A DNA stretch of 7,488 nt from Prevotellaceae bacterium (GCA_031273485.1 JAISRS010000342.1:1-7488); one strand, 5' to 3'. Counted from the stretch's first letter, positions 1-6,685 are shown. The notes: generated by a model from the sequence alone, not told the origin. Translations and numbers: made by a program.

Positions 1-114
1 CCTAAAAACTGCTTTTTCGGCGTTCGACTTCAATTTTTAAATCCTCATTTACAATTAGTAAACTCCGGTTTAAAAATCTTGTCTGCCTTGAAAAATCGAG
101 TTTTTAGGAGTTCC
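1..114 (-). repeat. Dispersed repeat copy A with inverted ends (MITE-like)
   Basis: Read on the minus strand, this segment aligns by eye with 4424-4542 over about 110 bases at roughly 80% identity, with almost no gaps. Shared blocks include 'taaaccggagtt' in the middle and 'gtcgaac' near one end. The two ends are inverted copies of each other: 'ctaaaaactg-ctttttcgg' at 2-20 against 'gaaaaatcgagtttttag' at 90-107. No protein is evident. The left edge is at the window boundary, so the copy may extend outside. It could be a non-autonomous transposon remnant or a conserved structured element; the sequence does not decide. Confidence 0.65.
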
Positions 115-189
115 CTATATAGCCTTAGTCTTTTTCCGGCTTTTATCAAAAAAAATGTCAGGAACAGTCGATTATTAAAAAATCATTTA

Positions 190-197
190 TATCTTTG
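190..197 (+). promoter_or_regulatory. Orphan Bacteroidota -7 promoter element TATCTTTG
   Basis: TATCTTTG matches TAnnTTTG exactly. No clean -33 TTTG is visible at the expected distance; the nearest candidate is 'gTCG' around 167-170. Transcription would run rightwards into an 8-codon frame (209-235) and then the (GA)24 tract, so no obvious gene is served. It may belong to a lost gene or a non-coding transcript. Confidence 0.4.
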
Positions 198-329
198 CAG
201 CCGCAAAAATGCTGAACATTCTTGCTGAATATTGAACATTTTTTAATATAAAATAAAAACAAAAATATGTGTCCTTTTTTACGTAAATATCCGACAAACA
301 ATACAGTAAATCGCTGCTTTGGTATGGCT

Positions 330-382
<53 letters not shown>

Positions 383-426
383 CACCTGGCGTTTCGCGCG
401 CGCACGGTGCTGAAAATAAATTATAT

Positions 427-561
427 TTACAAATATATAATGCTTTTTTTAACATATTCTTTATCGAAACCTTTGGATGGCGGAAAATCCTTAAATTCAA
501 AAGTCTTTCCATTGATAACATTCAATCCTGGTTTTTTGAAGATTCGTTTATACTCCTGCAA
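427..561 (-). pseudogene. 3' end of a decayed minus-strand gene, family unknown
   Basis: On the minus strand, 44 codons stay open and end at TAA (427-429). The translation has an ordinary lysine-rich C-terminal look: '..EYKRIFKKPGLNVINGK' continuing 'TFEFKDFPPSKGFDKEY', then 'VKKSIIYL'. It contrasts with the GA-tract translations nearby. An in-frame TAA at 562-564, beside a T-run, closes the frame upstream, and there is no ATG. The upstream same-frame sequence is again peptide-like ('SVYKQGEKTPVTFF' just before the stop), so a frameshift, a stop mutation or an insertion boundary at this point are all possible. I do not recognise the family; calling it a gene remnant is inference from composition. 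Confidence 0.35.
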
Positions 562-564
562 TTA

Positions 565-785
565 AAAAAGGTAACAGGAGTTTTTTCACCTTGTTTATAT
601 ACTGATATATATGCTGTGCGTTGTATTTTTTTGCAGTGTGCAGCGTTATTAATATCCCATAAACCACATTCGGTTTATTTTCCCCGTAATTCCGTGAAAT
701 TTGCCACACAGAGAAGCGCCGAAGCTCCTCCGGTTAGTTTATGGGTTACTGTCATTGGGGATCGGACGGGAATATTAAAAGATTA
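565..785. other. Unassigned segment with a wobble-paired hairpin
   Basis: This stretch begins at the boundary of the minus-strand remnant. It contains 613-644, where GCTGTGCGTTGT and GCAGTGTGCAGC pair along all 12 positions on the plus-strand RNA if G-U pairs are allowed, around a loop of A plus seven T. On the opposite strand those G-U pairs become A-C mismatches, so any structure belongs to plus-strand RNA. Both strands give peptide-like frames of moderate length without good starts. It could be a repeat-derived element, a structured RNA or a dead gene. Confidence 0.3.
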
Positions 786-818
786 AATAAAAATGAAGGA
801 AAATTGAAAATAATATAA

Positions 819-923
819 TGTAGAAACGCTGAAATTAATTGTCAAAAAGTTAAGGATTCAAATGGAGTCAAGGTTTATGTAGCTAAGAAAAAACAGTCGA
901 TGAAAATAATTAATTCGTTGTAG
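819..923 (+). pseudogene. Short plus-strand coding scrap, unknown
   Basis: A 34-codon frame without a usable start codon ends in TAG at 921-923. It reads '..KVKDSNGVKVYVAKKKQ' then 'SMKIINSL'. The composition resembles a protein C-terminus, but the piece is very short and upstream in-frame stops (TAA at 816-818) block extension. It may be the tail of a deleted gene, or chance. Confidence 0.2.
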
Positions 924-977
924 AATCGATCAGCCGTTTCAATCCGCTACCGGATTCTTACTTTAGGGAACAATTGG

Positions 978-1014
978 TTAAATAGTTTGTTATATCAAAA
1001 GTTTAAATAGTTTG
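978..1014 (+). repeat. Direct repeat ttaaatagtttg x2 before the 1017 gene
   Basis: The 12-mer TTAAATAGTTTG occurs at 978-989 and 1003-1014, a 25-base period. The second copy ends two bases before the ATG. Each copy contains TAGTTTG, one base short of the TAnnTTTG element, so the pair may be a regulator site or an overlapping weak promoter. Confidence 0.4.
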
Positions 1015-1016
1015 AA

Positions 1017-1670
1017 ATGAATAAAAATATTTTATTGATACCTGCAGGTATCAAATTCTTAATGGTATTACTGTTGGGGAGTTCCGTAAACGAGTTGTTC
1101 GCCCAGCAGTATGAAATAGTTAATACGTCCGATTGCATGTTTTTTCATAAACAGCAGGTAACTGATCTTAATAAAAGAGTATTGGAACTGTTGGAGAAAT
1201 CGTCCTGCAATCCGAAGACGGAGAAGCTCGTACTTGAACCCGTATTTTTATACAAATATTATGGAAATTTCAATAAAGAAGATTTTTTGCAAAACGTTTA
1301 TCTGCAAAAACTGATAGTACCCGACGGCTATGAGATCGGAAAAAAAGATGAACAAAAATACTACATCGCAGCAAAAGTCATTGTGTCGGATTCTGCGGGA
1401 AATTTCTGGGGAATGGGCGACGCCCGTCAATACAAACCGGTTTGTAAAACTAAGAAAAATGTTGTGAATGATAATATTTTCCTTCTCAGGCAAAAGAAAA
1501 AGTTAAACATCAAATGTTTGTTCAATATCACAGGAATACCGGATTCCATTACTTTCGGACTGACGGATAATGAAAAAACTTATGTGTTTGAATCGGTTAA
1601 AAACAAAATCAATGTTTATGATATAGATACTTTTGTGAATAAACGATGGGGAAAATGGGAAAATTTGTAA
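1017..1670 (+). CDS. Secreted hypothetical protein
   Basis: The 217-residue product is of unknown function. Residues 1-29 form a signal peptide: Met-Asn-Lys start, hydrophobic core around 5-21, and probable cleavage after Ala29 in 'ELFA|QQ', a junction common in Bacteroidota. There is no lipobox cysteine, so export to the periplasm or outside is likelier than a lipoprotein. The mature part is hydrophilic and rich in Lys, Asn and Tyr. It has four cysteines (the first two at 40 and 64) that could form disulfides, and no C-terminal sorting domain, beta-barrel signature or enzyme motif that I recognise. The ATG is preceded by 'tttgaa' rather than a Shine-Dalgarno sequence, normal for this phylum. 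The stop lies 4 bases before the 18-bp hairpin at 1675-1714. It is unlinked to the genes downstream, which run the other way. Confidence 0.8.
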   Translation: MNKNILLIPAGIKFLMVLLLGSSVNELFAQQYEIVNTSDCMFFHKQQVTDLNKRVLELLEKSSCNPKTEKLVLEPVFLYKYYGNFNKEDFLQNVYLQKLIVPDGYEIGKKDEQKYYIAAKVIVSDSAGNFWGMGDARQYKPVCKTKKNVVNDNIFLLRQKKKLNIKCLFNITGIPDSITFGLTDNEKTYVFESVKNKINVYDIDTFVNKRWGKWENL

Positions 1671-1674
1671 TAAT

Positions 1675-1714
1675 GAACCTCTGTAAACTCGAAAAATCGA
1701 GTTTACAGAGGTTC
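1675..1714. terminator. Perfect 18-bp hairpin, bidirectional terminator
   Basis: The arms 1675-1692 and 1697-1714 are perfectly complementary around an AAAA loop. The hairpin fills almost all of the gap between two convergent genes: stop codons at 1670 and 1719 leave 4 bases on each side. A short T-rich run follows on the plus side, so termination in both directions is the natural role. The right arm 'tcgagtttacagaggttc' closely resembles the end of the dispersed repeat (97-113), suggesting a common origin. Confidence 0.85.
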
Positions 1715-1718
1715 TATT

Positions 1719-2675
1719 TTAGAGATAATTCAATGTTTTTAAAACAAAAATAAACAGAAAGATAGTCACCGCCGAAAGCGCTGTTGTCAGTACCACAATT
1801 TGAGCTGCAATTTCCGCATCGCAACCCATGTTATCCGCCATAATAAAACTTACCACAGCCGTTGGCGTTGCAAACAAACACAGCAGTACGGCAAGTTCAA
1901 TTTCTCGGAATCCCATCCTAATAAAAACTATCATGGCTATCAACGGCACAAACACAAGTCTGCCCGCCGAAGCTAACATAACCATCATGAAATTAGACTT
2001 TAATTTGCGAAACCTGAACTCGCCCCCCATTATCAGTAATGCCATGGGAGTAGCCATTGTTGCCAGGTCGTGCAGGGGTTTGTCGATTATTGCGGGAAAC
2101 CGGAGATTGAATCCGCCGGCTATTCCTCCGGCGATACATGCCAGAATCAGGGGATTTTGCAAAATATCCTTTGTTATCTGCAAAAAGGATATTGATGAAA
2201 TGGATTTTTTTTCGGAAAAGACCGTTAAAATGATAATTGCGGCAACATTATAAACCGGAACAATGATACCCATCAACATGGATATCGGAATAATTGCCGC
2301 ATCTCCATACATGCTCACTGCCAGAGGAAGTCCGTATATCAGGAAATTGCTCCGGTAAATCCCCTGAATCAGACTGCCCCTCGCTGCTTTGCGTTTCACC
2401 GATAAGGGAACTATTATCAGCAAAATAACTATGGTGATGAGAACTCCGAATAATGCCGAAAAAATTAATCTTATGTTAGAAAAATCCAAATCCATGAACA
2501 GCGCCGCATGGATATTACGAAACAGCATCAAGGGCAACAAAAACCTGAAGACAAATTTATTAGCCTCCGTCAAAAAGGATTCCTTCACAAACCTAAATTC
2601 CCGCGCCGCATAACCCGCTGCAATCAATAAAAAAAGAGGAAAAACAACATTTAACGAAAATATAAAATCACTCAC
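1719..2675 (-). CDS. AEC-family permease (auxin efflux carrier-like)
   Basis: The 318-residue inner-membrane protein has about ten hydrophobic helices and the layout of the AEC/Mem_trans family (PF03547): N-terminal 'FPLFLLIAAGYAAREF' (12-27), a central 'YRSNFLIYGLPLAV' (107-120), 'QNPLILACIAGGIAGGF' (173-189), 'PMALLIMGGEF' (210-220) and a C-terminal 'LFATPTAVVSFIMA' (267-280). Length is normal for bacterial members. The family moves organic anions or malate-like acids in characterised cases; the substrate here cannot be read from sequence. The start is GTG (complement of 2673-2675): an in-frame TGA lies two codons upstream and the next Met is residue 50, inside the second helix, so GTG is effectively forced. 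It has its own upstream promoter and ends at the shared bidirectional hairpin. Confidence 0.92.
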   Translation of the reverse strand: MSDFIFSLNVVFPLFLLIAAGYAAREFRFVKESFLTEANKFVFRFLLPLMLFRNIHAALFMDLDFSNIRLIFSALFGVLITIVILLIIVPLSVKRKAARGSLIQGIYRSNFLIYGLPLAVSMYGDAAIIPISMLMGIIVPVYNVAAIIILTVFSEKKSISSISFLQITKDILQNPLILACIAGGIAGGFNLRFPAIIDKPLHDLATMATPMALLIMGGEFRFRKLKSNFMMVMLASAGRLVFVPLIAMIVFIRMGFREIELAVLLCLFATPTAVVSFIMADNMGCDAEIAAQIVVLTTALSAVTIFLFIFVLKTLNYL

Positions 2676-2728
2676 CTTTCACAAATTTTAAATAATAATC
2701 GAACCGAATATCCATGTATAATTTTCCG

Positions 2729-2736
2729 CAAATATA
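2729..2736 (-). promoter_or_regulatory. -7 promoter element TATATTTG for the AEC gene
   Basis: On the minus strand this reads TATATTTG, an exact match to the Bacteroidota TAnnTTTG element. It lies 53 bases upstream of the GTG start. A matching -33 TTTG is not obvious, so the call rests on the -7 element and its position. Confidence 0.5.
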
Positions 2737-2783
2737 AATAAAAACCGCTTAATTGAATTATGAATTATGAAGCCTAAATTTTA

Positions 2784-2833
2784 TTTTGAGGCGCTATTCG
2801 CAATGCATTGCGTCTATACACGGCGCCTCAAAA
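2784..2833. terminator. Hairpin with nested palindrome downstream of MATE
   Basis: TTTTGAGGCGC (2784-2794) pairs perfectly with GCGCCTCAAAA (2823-2833). The loop holds the perfect 14-base palindrome CGCAATGCATTGCG (2799-2812). The structure starts 15 bases after the MATE stop codon on the minus strand and is followed by A/T-rich sequence, so it can serve as the MATE terminator. The block 'gcgcctcaaaaaaggattta' recurs with one difference at 6618-6637, so it belongs to a repeated unit. Confidence 0.65.
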
Positions 2834-2848
2834 AAGGATTTAGCAGAA

Positions 2849-4279
2849 TTACCTTCGATTAGTAATTGTCAGTGTTTTGAATTTTTTAAATTCTCTTATC
2901 AGCAGAATTGCGGTGAACACTGTTGATACAAAATCGGATATGGGAAGACTTAGCCATATTCCGGTGGTTCCCCAAAAACCCGGAAGAATCAATAAACATG
3001 GAGTCAGAAACAGAACCTGACGCGTTAATGACAGAAAAATCGCTTTGCGGGAGGCGCCTATCGACATAAAAAAATTGGTGGCAACCATCTGGAATCCAAC
3101 CAAAGGAAAAATAGCAAATACTATTCTCAAACCATAAATCGATTCGTTTATAAGCTCCTGATGAGTGGTAAACAGCCTGATGATTAATCCGGGAACTATT
3201 TCGCACACCAAAAAACCCGCTGTGGCAATGCCTACGGCATATAAAATCGTGAGCTTGGTTACTTCCGTAACACGCAAAAAATTTCTCGCCCCATAGTTGT
3301 AACCTGCAATAGGCTGCATCCCCTGATTAAATCCCATGATTATCATTATAAAAAGAAACACAATCCGGTTCACAATGCCGTAGGCGCCGATGGCAAAGTC
3401 GCCGCCGTATTTGCTCAATCCCCGGTTGATGATTATAACAATAATGCACGCGCAACCATTCATGAGAAATGGCGAGAGACCTATGGAAAAAATATTTTTC
3501 ACCAATTCTTTTCTTAACTGATAGATGCCCTTGTGGAAGTATATAACGTGCTTTTTGTTTGAAAACATGACTAATTGGAGGATTAACGAAATCACCTGCG
3601 ACAGGATGGTCGCCCAGGCTGCCCCCCTGATGCCCCAATGGAACCAGAATATGAAAACGGGAGTCAGGATGCAATTAACAACTACCGACAACAGTGTGGC
3701 AAACATCGACATGGTGGGAAATCCCGCCGAACGCAACGCTGCGTTCAACCCGAAATATATGTGAGTGATTACGTTTCCAAGAATAACTATTTCCATATAG
3801 TCGTGGGCATAACTGACTGTATCCTTGCTGGCTCCGAAGAAATACAGTATCGGATCCAAAAACGGCAGGCAGACCAGGGTGAGCAGCAAACCCAAGATGA
3901 TATTTAGCGTCAGGACATTTCCCAGAACAAGGTTTGCCGATTTGTGATCCTTCTGACCCAATTTGATTGAAATCAATGTAGATGCGCCGATGCCTACAAG
4001 TGAACCGAAGGCTGCCGCCAGATTCATAAACGGAAACGTGACAGCCAAGCCTGCAATGGCTAAAGGTCCAACTCCCTGACCTATGAAAATGCTGTCGGTC
4101 ATGTTGTAGAGCGACGATGCCGTCATTGCTATTATTGCCGGAATTGAATACTGTGACAGCAGTTTCCGGACGTTGCCGCTGCCAAGAGTTGATGATGAGG
4201 TTTGTTCTGTGCGCAAAGATTTCAATAATGCGCGCAGAGGTTTGAATAAAGCGCTAAAAATATTTATTATAAAAAACAT
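2849..4279 (-). CDS. MATE-family multidrug/cation efflux transporter, MepA-like
   Basis: The 476-residue inner-membrane antiporter has two MatE domains (PF01554) and about twelve helices. Matching stretches are 'LYNMTDSIFIGQGVGPLAI' (57-75), 'GASTLISIKLGQKD' (98-111), 'NAALRSAGFPTMSM' (179-192), 'VVVNCILTPVFIF' (199-211) and 'GFNQGMQPIAGYNYGARNF' (316-334). The last is typical of the MepA-like branch, which exports cationic drugs and dyes using a Na+ or H+ gradient; the actual substrate is unknown. About 20 extra residues (MFFIINIF.. basic, hydrophobic) precede the usual start region. A TTG codon at residue 22 (4214-4216) would give the family's normal N-terminus 'MRTEQTSSS', so the true start is uncertain. 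No TAnnTTTG promoter is evident directly upstream. It is separated by 173 bases from the AEC gene and is probably transcribed alone. Confidence 0.95.
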   Translation of the reverse strand: MFFIINIFSALFKPLRALLKSLRTEQTSSSTLGSGNVRKLLSQYSIPAIIAMTASSLYNMTDSIFIGQGVGPLAIAGLAVTFPFMNLAAAFGSLVGIGASTLISIKLGQKDHKSANLVLGNVLTLNIILGLLLTLVCLPFLDPILYFFGASKDTVSYAHDYMEIVILGNVITHIYFGLNAALRSAGFPTMSMFATLLSVVVNCILTPVFIFWFHWGIRGAAWATILSQVISLILQLVMFSNKKHVIYFHKGIYQLRKELVKNIFSIGLSPFLMNGCACIIVIIINRGLSKYGGDFAIGAYGIVNRIVFLFIMIIMGFNQGMQPIAGYNYGARNFLRVTEVTKLTILYAVGIATAGFLVCEIVPGLIIRLFTTHQELINESIYGLRIVFAIFPLVGFQMVATNFFMSIGASRKAIFLSLTRQVLFLTPCLLILPGFWGTTGIWLSLPISDFVSTVFTAILLIREFKKFKTLTITNRR

Positions 4280-4423
4280 ATATATTATTGTTTAATTACT
4301 GTATCGACCTCCCTGTAAAACACGTTGTTCACCCATAGATTGGAAAAGGGGCGCGAACCAAAGGGGTCGGGTTTACATCCTCCGGCGTTTGTGCCGAAAA
4401 GATGTATGAGAGATTTATAACAG

Positions 4424-4542
4424 AAACTCTAAAAACTTGATTTTTCGAGGCTGACAGGATTCTTAAACCGGAGTTCTCACATTGTGGACGAGGGTTTGGA
4501 GATTGATGTCGAACGTCGAAAAAACAGTTTTTAGAGTGTTCC
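4424..4542 (+). repeat. Dispersed repeat copy B with inverted ends (MITE-like)
   Basis: This is the partner of copy A (1-114), in the opposite orientation. Its own ends are inverted repeats: 'actctaaaaacttgattttt' from 4426 against the complement of 'aaaaacagtttttagagtg' ending near 4538, pairing over about 22 bases with one indel. It ends 8 bases from the stop of the small membrane-protein gene, so its outer arms could fold as that operon's transcription terminator. No transposase is present. No target-site duplication is obvious by eye. Confidence 0.7.
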
Positions 4543-4550
4543 ATAAATTA

Positions 4551-4904
4551 TTACCGTTTAAACAGGTTTAAAACCGATTTAACCAGTTCAAACAAAGCAA
4601 TTGCGGCGGTGAAATATCCCAGCATTGCCCATGGGAATTTGATGATACCGAGATGCATCAGGTAGAGGGTCACAAGAAAAAACGTCGTTCCGAAAACAAT
4701 CCTGGTTATGGAGACGGGATACGGCGGAGTTTCTTCCTTTTTCAACGACTTTTGATGTTCCTCAAGTTTGAGGATTATTTCCTTTTTCACACATTCGTCT
4801 GCGCCATGGCGGTCGAGATAATGCAGGATGTCATAGAAACGGTCGCCCCGTTCGAGCATTTTTACGGAATATTCCATCAATCGTTTTTTTTCTTCGGTAT
4901 CCAT
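4551..4904 (-). CDS. Small membrane protein of unknown function, lpdA operon
   Basis: The 117-residue protein has no family that I recognise. Residues 1-60 are charged and helical (many Lys, Glu, Arg), with a possible short amphipathic or coiled region around 36-57. Two hydrophobic helices follow, about 66-86 ('IVFGTTFFLVTLYLM') and 91-113 ('PWAMLGYFTAAIALFELV'), with a basic C-terminus 'FKR'. This predicts both ends in the cytoplasm and a hairpin in the inner membrane. The ATG lies 14 bases after the lpdA stop codon, so the two are almost certainly co-transcribed from the lpdA promoter. A functional link to lipoamide dehydrogenase is not otherwise supported. It is followed at once by repeat copy B. 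Confidence 0.8.
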   Translation of the reverse strand: MDTEEKKRLMEYSVKMLERGDRFYDILHYLDRHGADECVKKEIILKLEEHQKSLKKEETPPYPVSITRIVFGTTFFLVTLYLMHLGIIKFPWAMLGYFTAAIALFELVKSVLNLFKR

Positions 4905-4918
4905 ATCAACGTCCGGGT

Positions 4919-6298
4919 TTAAAGATGAATAGCTTCGTTGTGAGCCGCTGCCGCCGCTTCAACAATCGCCTCGCTTATTGTGGGATGCGGGTGCACTGTT
5001 TTCATCAATTGTTTACCCGTAATTCCCATTTTTTGTACCAGGGCGAGTTCGGAAATCACTTCCGTTACGTTGGGACCGATGAGATGAGAACCGAGAAGTT
5101 TATCCGTTTTTTGGTCGAATATCAGTTTCACGAAACCATCTTTGTTGCCCATTGCTGCCGCTTTGCCGGAAGCCGTAAAGGGGAATTTGCCGATTCGGAG
5201 TGAATAACCGGCTTCTTTTGCCGCTTTTTCGCTCAAGCCTACGGAGGCGATTTCGGGTGTGGTGTAAATGCAGGTGGGGATTACGCCGTAATCAAGCGCA
5301 TCGGGTTCGAGGCCTGCGATTTTTTCGACGCATGTTATTGCTTCCGCAGACGCCACGTGAGCCAGTGCGGGCGTGTCGATTACGTCGCCAATGGCGTAGA
5401 TGCCGGGGACGTTGGTGCGGTAGTAGGGATCGGTTTTGATTTTACCGTTTTCTACTTCCACTCCAACAGTTTCGAGTCCTATGTTTTCGATATTGGCAAC
5501 TACTCCCGTTACCGACAGAACCTGGTCGCACTTAATGGTTTCACTCCCTTGCGGGGTGGATACCTCGGCAAAGCAATAGTCATCGACTTTCACCGAATTG
5601 ATCCGGGAATTTGTCAGCACCCTGATACCTGCTTTTTGCAAGGATCTGCGGAGTTGTTCCGAGATTTCGGGTTCTTCACGCGGAACAATCGCCGGCAAGG
5701 TTTCCACAATGGTTACTTCGGCGTTTAGCCCCTTGTAGAACATGGCGAGTTCGACGCCTGTTGCCCCGGAACCTGCAATGAGGACGGTTTTGAGAATGTA
5801 TTCGGGAAACAGACCTTTTTTGTAACTCCACACATTTTGTTCGTCTATGGGGAAGGACGGATTGTCTTTGGGTCTTGCGCCGGTGGCGATTATTATGTGC
5901 GAGGCGCTGATTTCCCTCTGTTCTTCTCCCGAAACCGCCACGGTATTTGGCGATGTAATCGTTCCGAAACCGTGAATTACTTCGATTTTATTTTTTTTCA
6001 AAAGAAAATCGATACCTTTTCTCATTGTTGCGGTTACTGCTCTGGATCGTCCTACAATTTTTTCGGCATCCAGATACATATCTCCGGCGCAAATGCCATA
6101 ATCGTAACAATGCGTCATAGTATCGAATACTTGAGCGTATTTCAATAGTGTTTTTGTTGAAATACATCCTCTGTTGAGGCAAACTCCACCAATTTCGGCA
6201 CATTCCACAATTGCCGTTTTCATCCCTAATTGAGAGGCTTTTATAGCTGCCGTATATCCTCCGGGACCACTTCCTATTACTACTAAATCGTATTTCAT
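4919..6298 (-). CDS. lpdA: Dihydrolipoyl dehydrogenase (E3)
   Basis: The 459-residue cytoplasmic FAD disulfide oxidoreductase reoxidises dihydrolipoamide with NAD+ as the E3 subunit of 2-oxoacid dehydrogenase or glycine cleavage complexes. The N-terminal FAD site is GSGPGG (9-14). The redox disulfide is Cys40-Cys45 in 'GGVCLNRGCISTK'. The NAD site is GSGATG (176-181), the second FAD motif 'YAIGDV' (301-306), and the dimer-interface catalytic pair His438/Glu443 lies in 'HPHPTISE'. All catalytic residues and the full family length are present. A small deviation is Ser47 where most relatives have Pro (GCIPxK). No E1, E2, lipoate or gcv genes are adjacent, so the complex it serves is unresolved. 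It has a good promoter 45 bases upstream and leads a two-gene operon. Confidence 0.96.
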   Translation of the reverse strand: MKYDLVVIGSGPGGYTAAIKASQLGMKTAIVECAEIGGVCLNRGCISTKTLLKYAQVFDTMTHCYDYGICAGDMYLDAEKIVGRSRAVTATMRKGIDFLLKKNKIEVIHGFGTITSPNTVAVSGEEQREISASHIIIATGARPKDNPSFPIDEQNVWSYKKGLFPEYILKTVLIAGSGATGVELAMFYKGLNAEVTIVETLPAIVPREEPEISEQLRRSLQKAGIRVLTNSRINSVKVDDYCFAEVSTPQGSETIKCDQVLSVTGVVANIENIGLETVGVEVENGKIKTDPYYRTNVPGIYAIGDVIDTPALAHVASAEAITCVEKIAGLEPDALDYGVIPTCIYTTPEIASVGLSEKAAKEAGYSLRIGKFPFTASGKAAAMGNKDGFVKLIFDQKTDKLLGSHLIGPNVTEVISELALVQKMGITGKQLMKTVHPHPTISEAIVEAAAAAHNEAIHL

Positions 6299-6342
6299 AT
6301 CAACAATATTTAATTTTTAATATATTATTTTTTTTGCGACGC

Positions 6343-6371
6343 AAAGATACAATATTATTTAATAATCGCAA
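6343..6371 (-). promoter_or_regulatory. lpdA promoter (TTG-N18-TATCTTTG)
   Basis: On the minus strand, TATCTTTG (6343-6350) is an exact -7 element. A TTG (6369-6371) in 'tttcTTGcg' lies 18 bases upstream, close to the Bacteroidota -33 spacing. A small palindrome TTGCG-a-CGCAA (6335-6345) overlaps the expected transcription start. The -7 element is 45 bases from the lpdA ATG. Confidence 0.75.
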
Positions 6372-6429
6372 GAAAAGTCGCCCTGCCACACCTGAAGCGG
6401 GGAAATCGCACAATCGTCCGGAATACAGG

Positions 6430-6479
6430 AAAGGGCAACGCCCTTTCTCAACTGTTCGGCATAGCATCTCGCTATGCCG
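6430..6479. repeat. Two tandem perfect hairpins
   Basis: AAAGGGC-aac-GCCCTTT (6430-6446) has a 7-bp stem. CGGCATAGC-atctc-GCTATGCCG (6457-6479) has a 9-bp stem. They are 10 bases apart and adjoin the branched structure at 6482-6531. Confidence 0.75.
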
Positions 6480-6481
6480 GA

Positions 6482-6531
6482 GCTAAAAACAAGCCTCCGG
6501 CTTGCAGACACGCCTGCAACAAGGTTTTAGC
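6482..6531. repeat. Three-way-junction-like palindromic element
   Basis: An outer stem GCTAAAA (6482-6488) / TTTTAGC (6525-6531) encloses two hairpins: AAGCC-tcc-GGCTT (6491-6503) and GCAG-acacgc-CTGC (6504-6517). The arrangement is tRNA-like in shape only; it lacks T-loop, anticodon and CCA-end features. It could be a REP-type element or a structured RNA. Confidence 0.5.
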
Positions 6532-6538
6532 GGGCACT

Positions 6539-6565
6539 AAGGACTTTAAGGACATTAAGGACATT
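6539..6565 (+). repeat. 9-bp tandem repeat, three units
   Basis: Units are AAGGACTTT, AAGGACATT and AAGGACATT, directly abutting, followed by 'aaag'. The first differs at one position. No function is evident. Confidence 0.85.
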
Positions 6566-6685
6566 AAAGTGGAAGCACTCCCGTTCAGCGTAGCGTCATT
6601 GGTGCCGGAAGCAATAGCGCCTCAAAAAAAGATTTATCCTTTTAATTATGAATTACAAATTTTGATTTCGTCCATCCTCATGCTT

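Noticed and set aside
1828..2613. Plus-strand frames inside the AEC gene
   Set aside because: Antisense shadows of a well-supported transporter; no independent protein features. The same applies to frames opposite MATE and lpdA.
4340..4372. tRNA T-arm-like sequence on the minus strand (GGTTCGCGCCCC)
   Set aside because: The T-stem does not pair properly and no D-arm, anticodon arm or acceptor stem is present.
4329..4544. 71-codon minus-strand frame in the MATE/small-protein spacer
   Set aside because: It mostly translates repeat copy B, has no promoter or homology that I recognise, and copy A does not keep the same frame intact.
6482..6531. tRNA-like cloverleaf
   Set aside because: Only two inner hairpins, 50 bases long, lacking the conserved T-loop and anticodon-loop residues.
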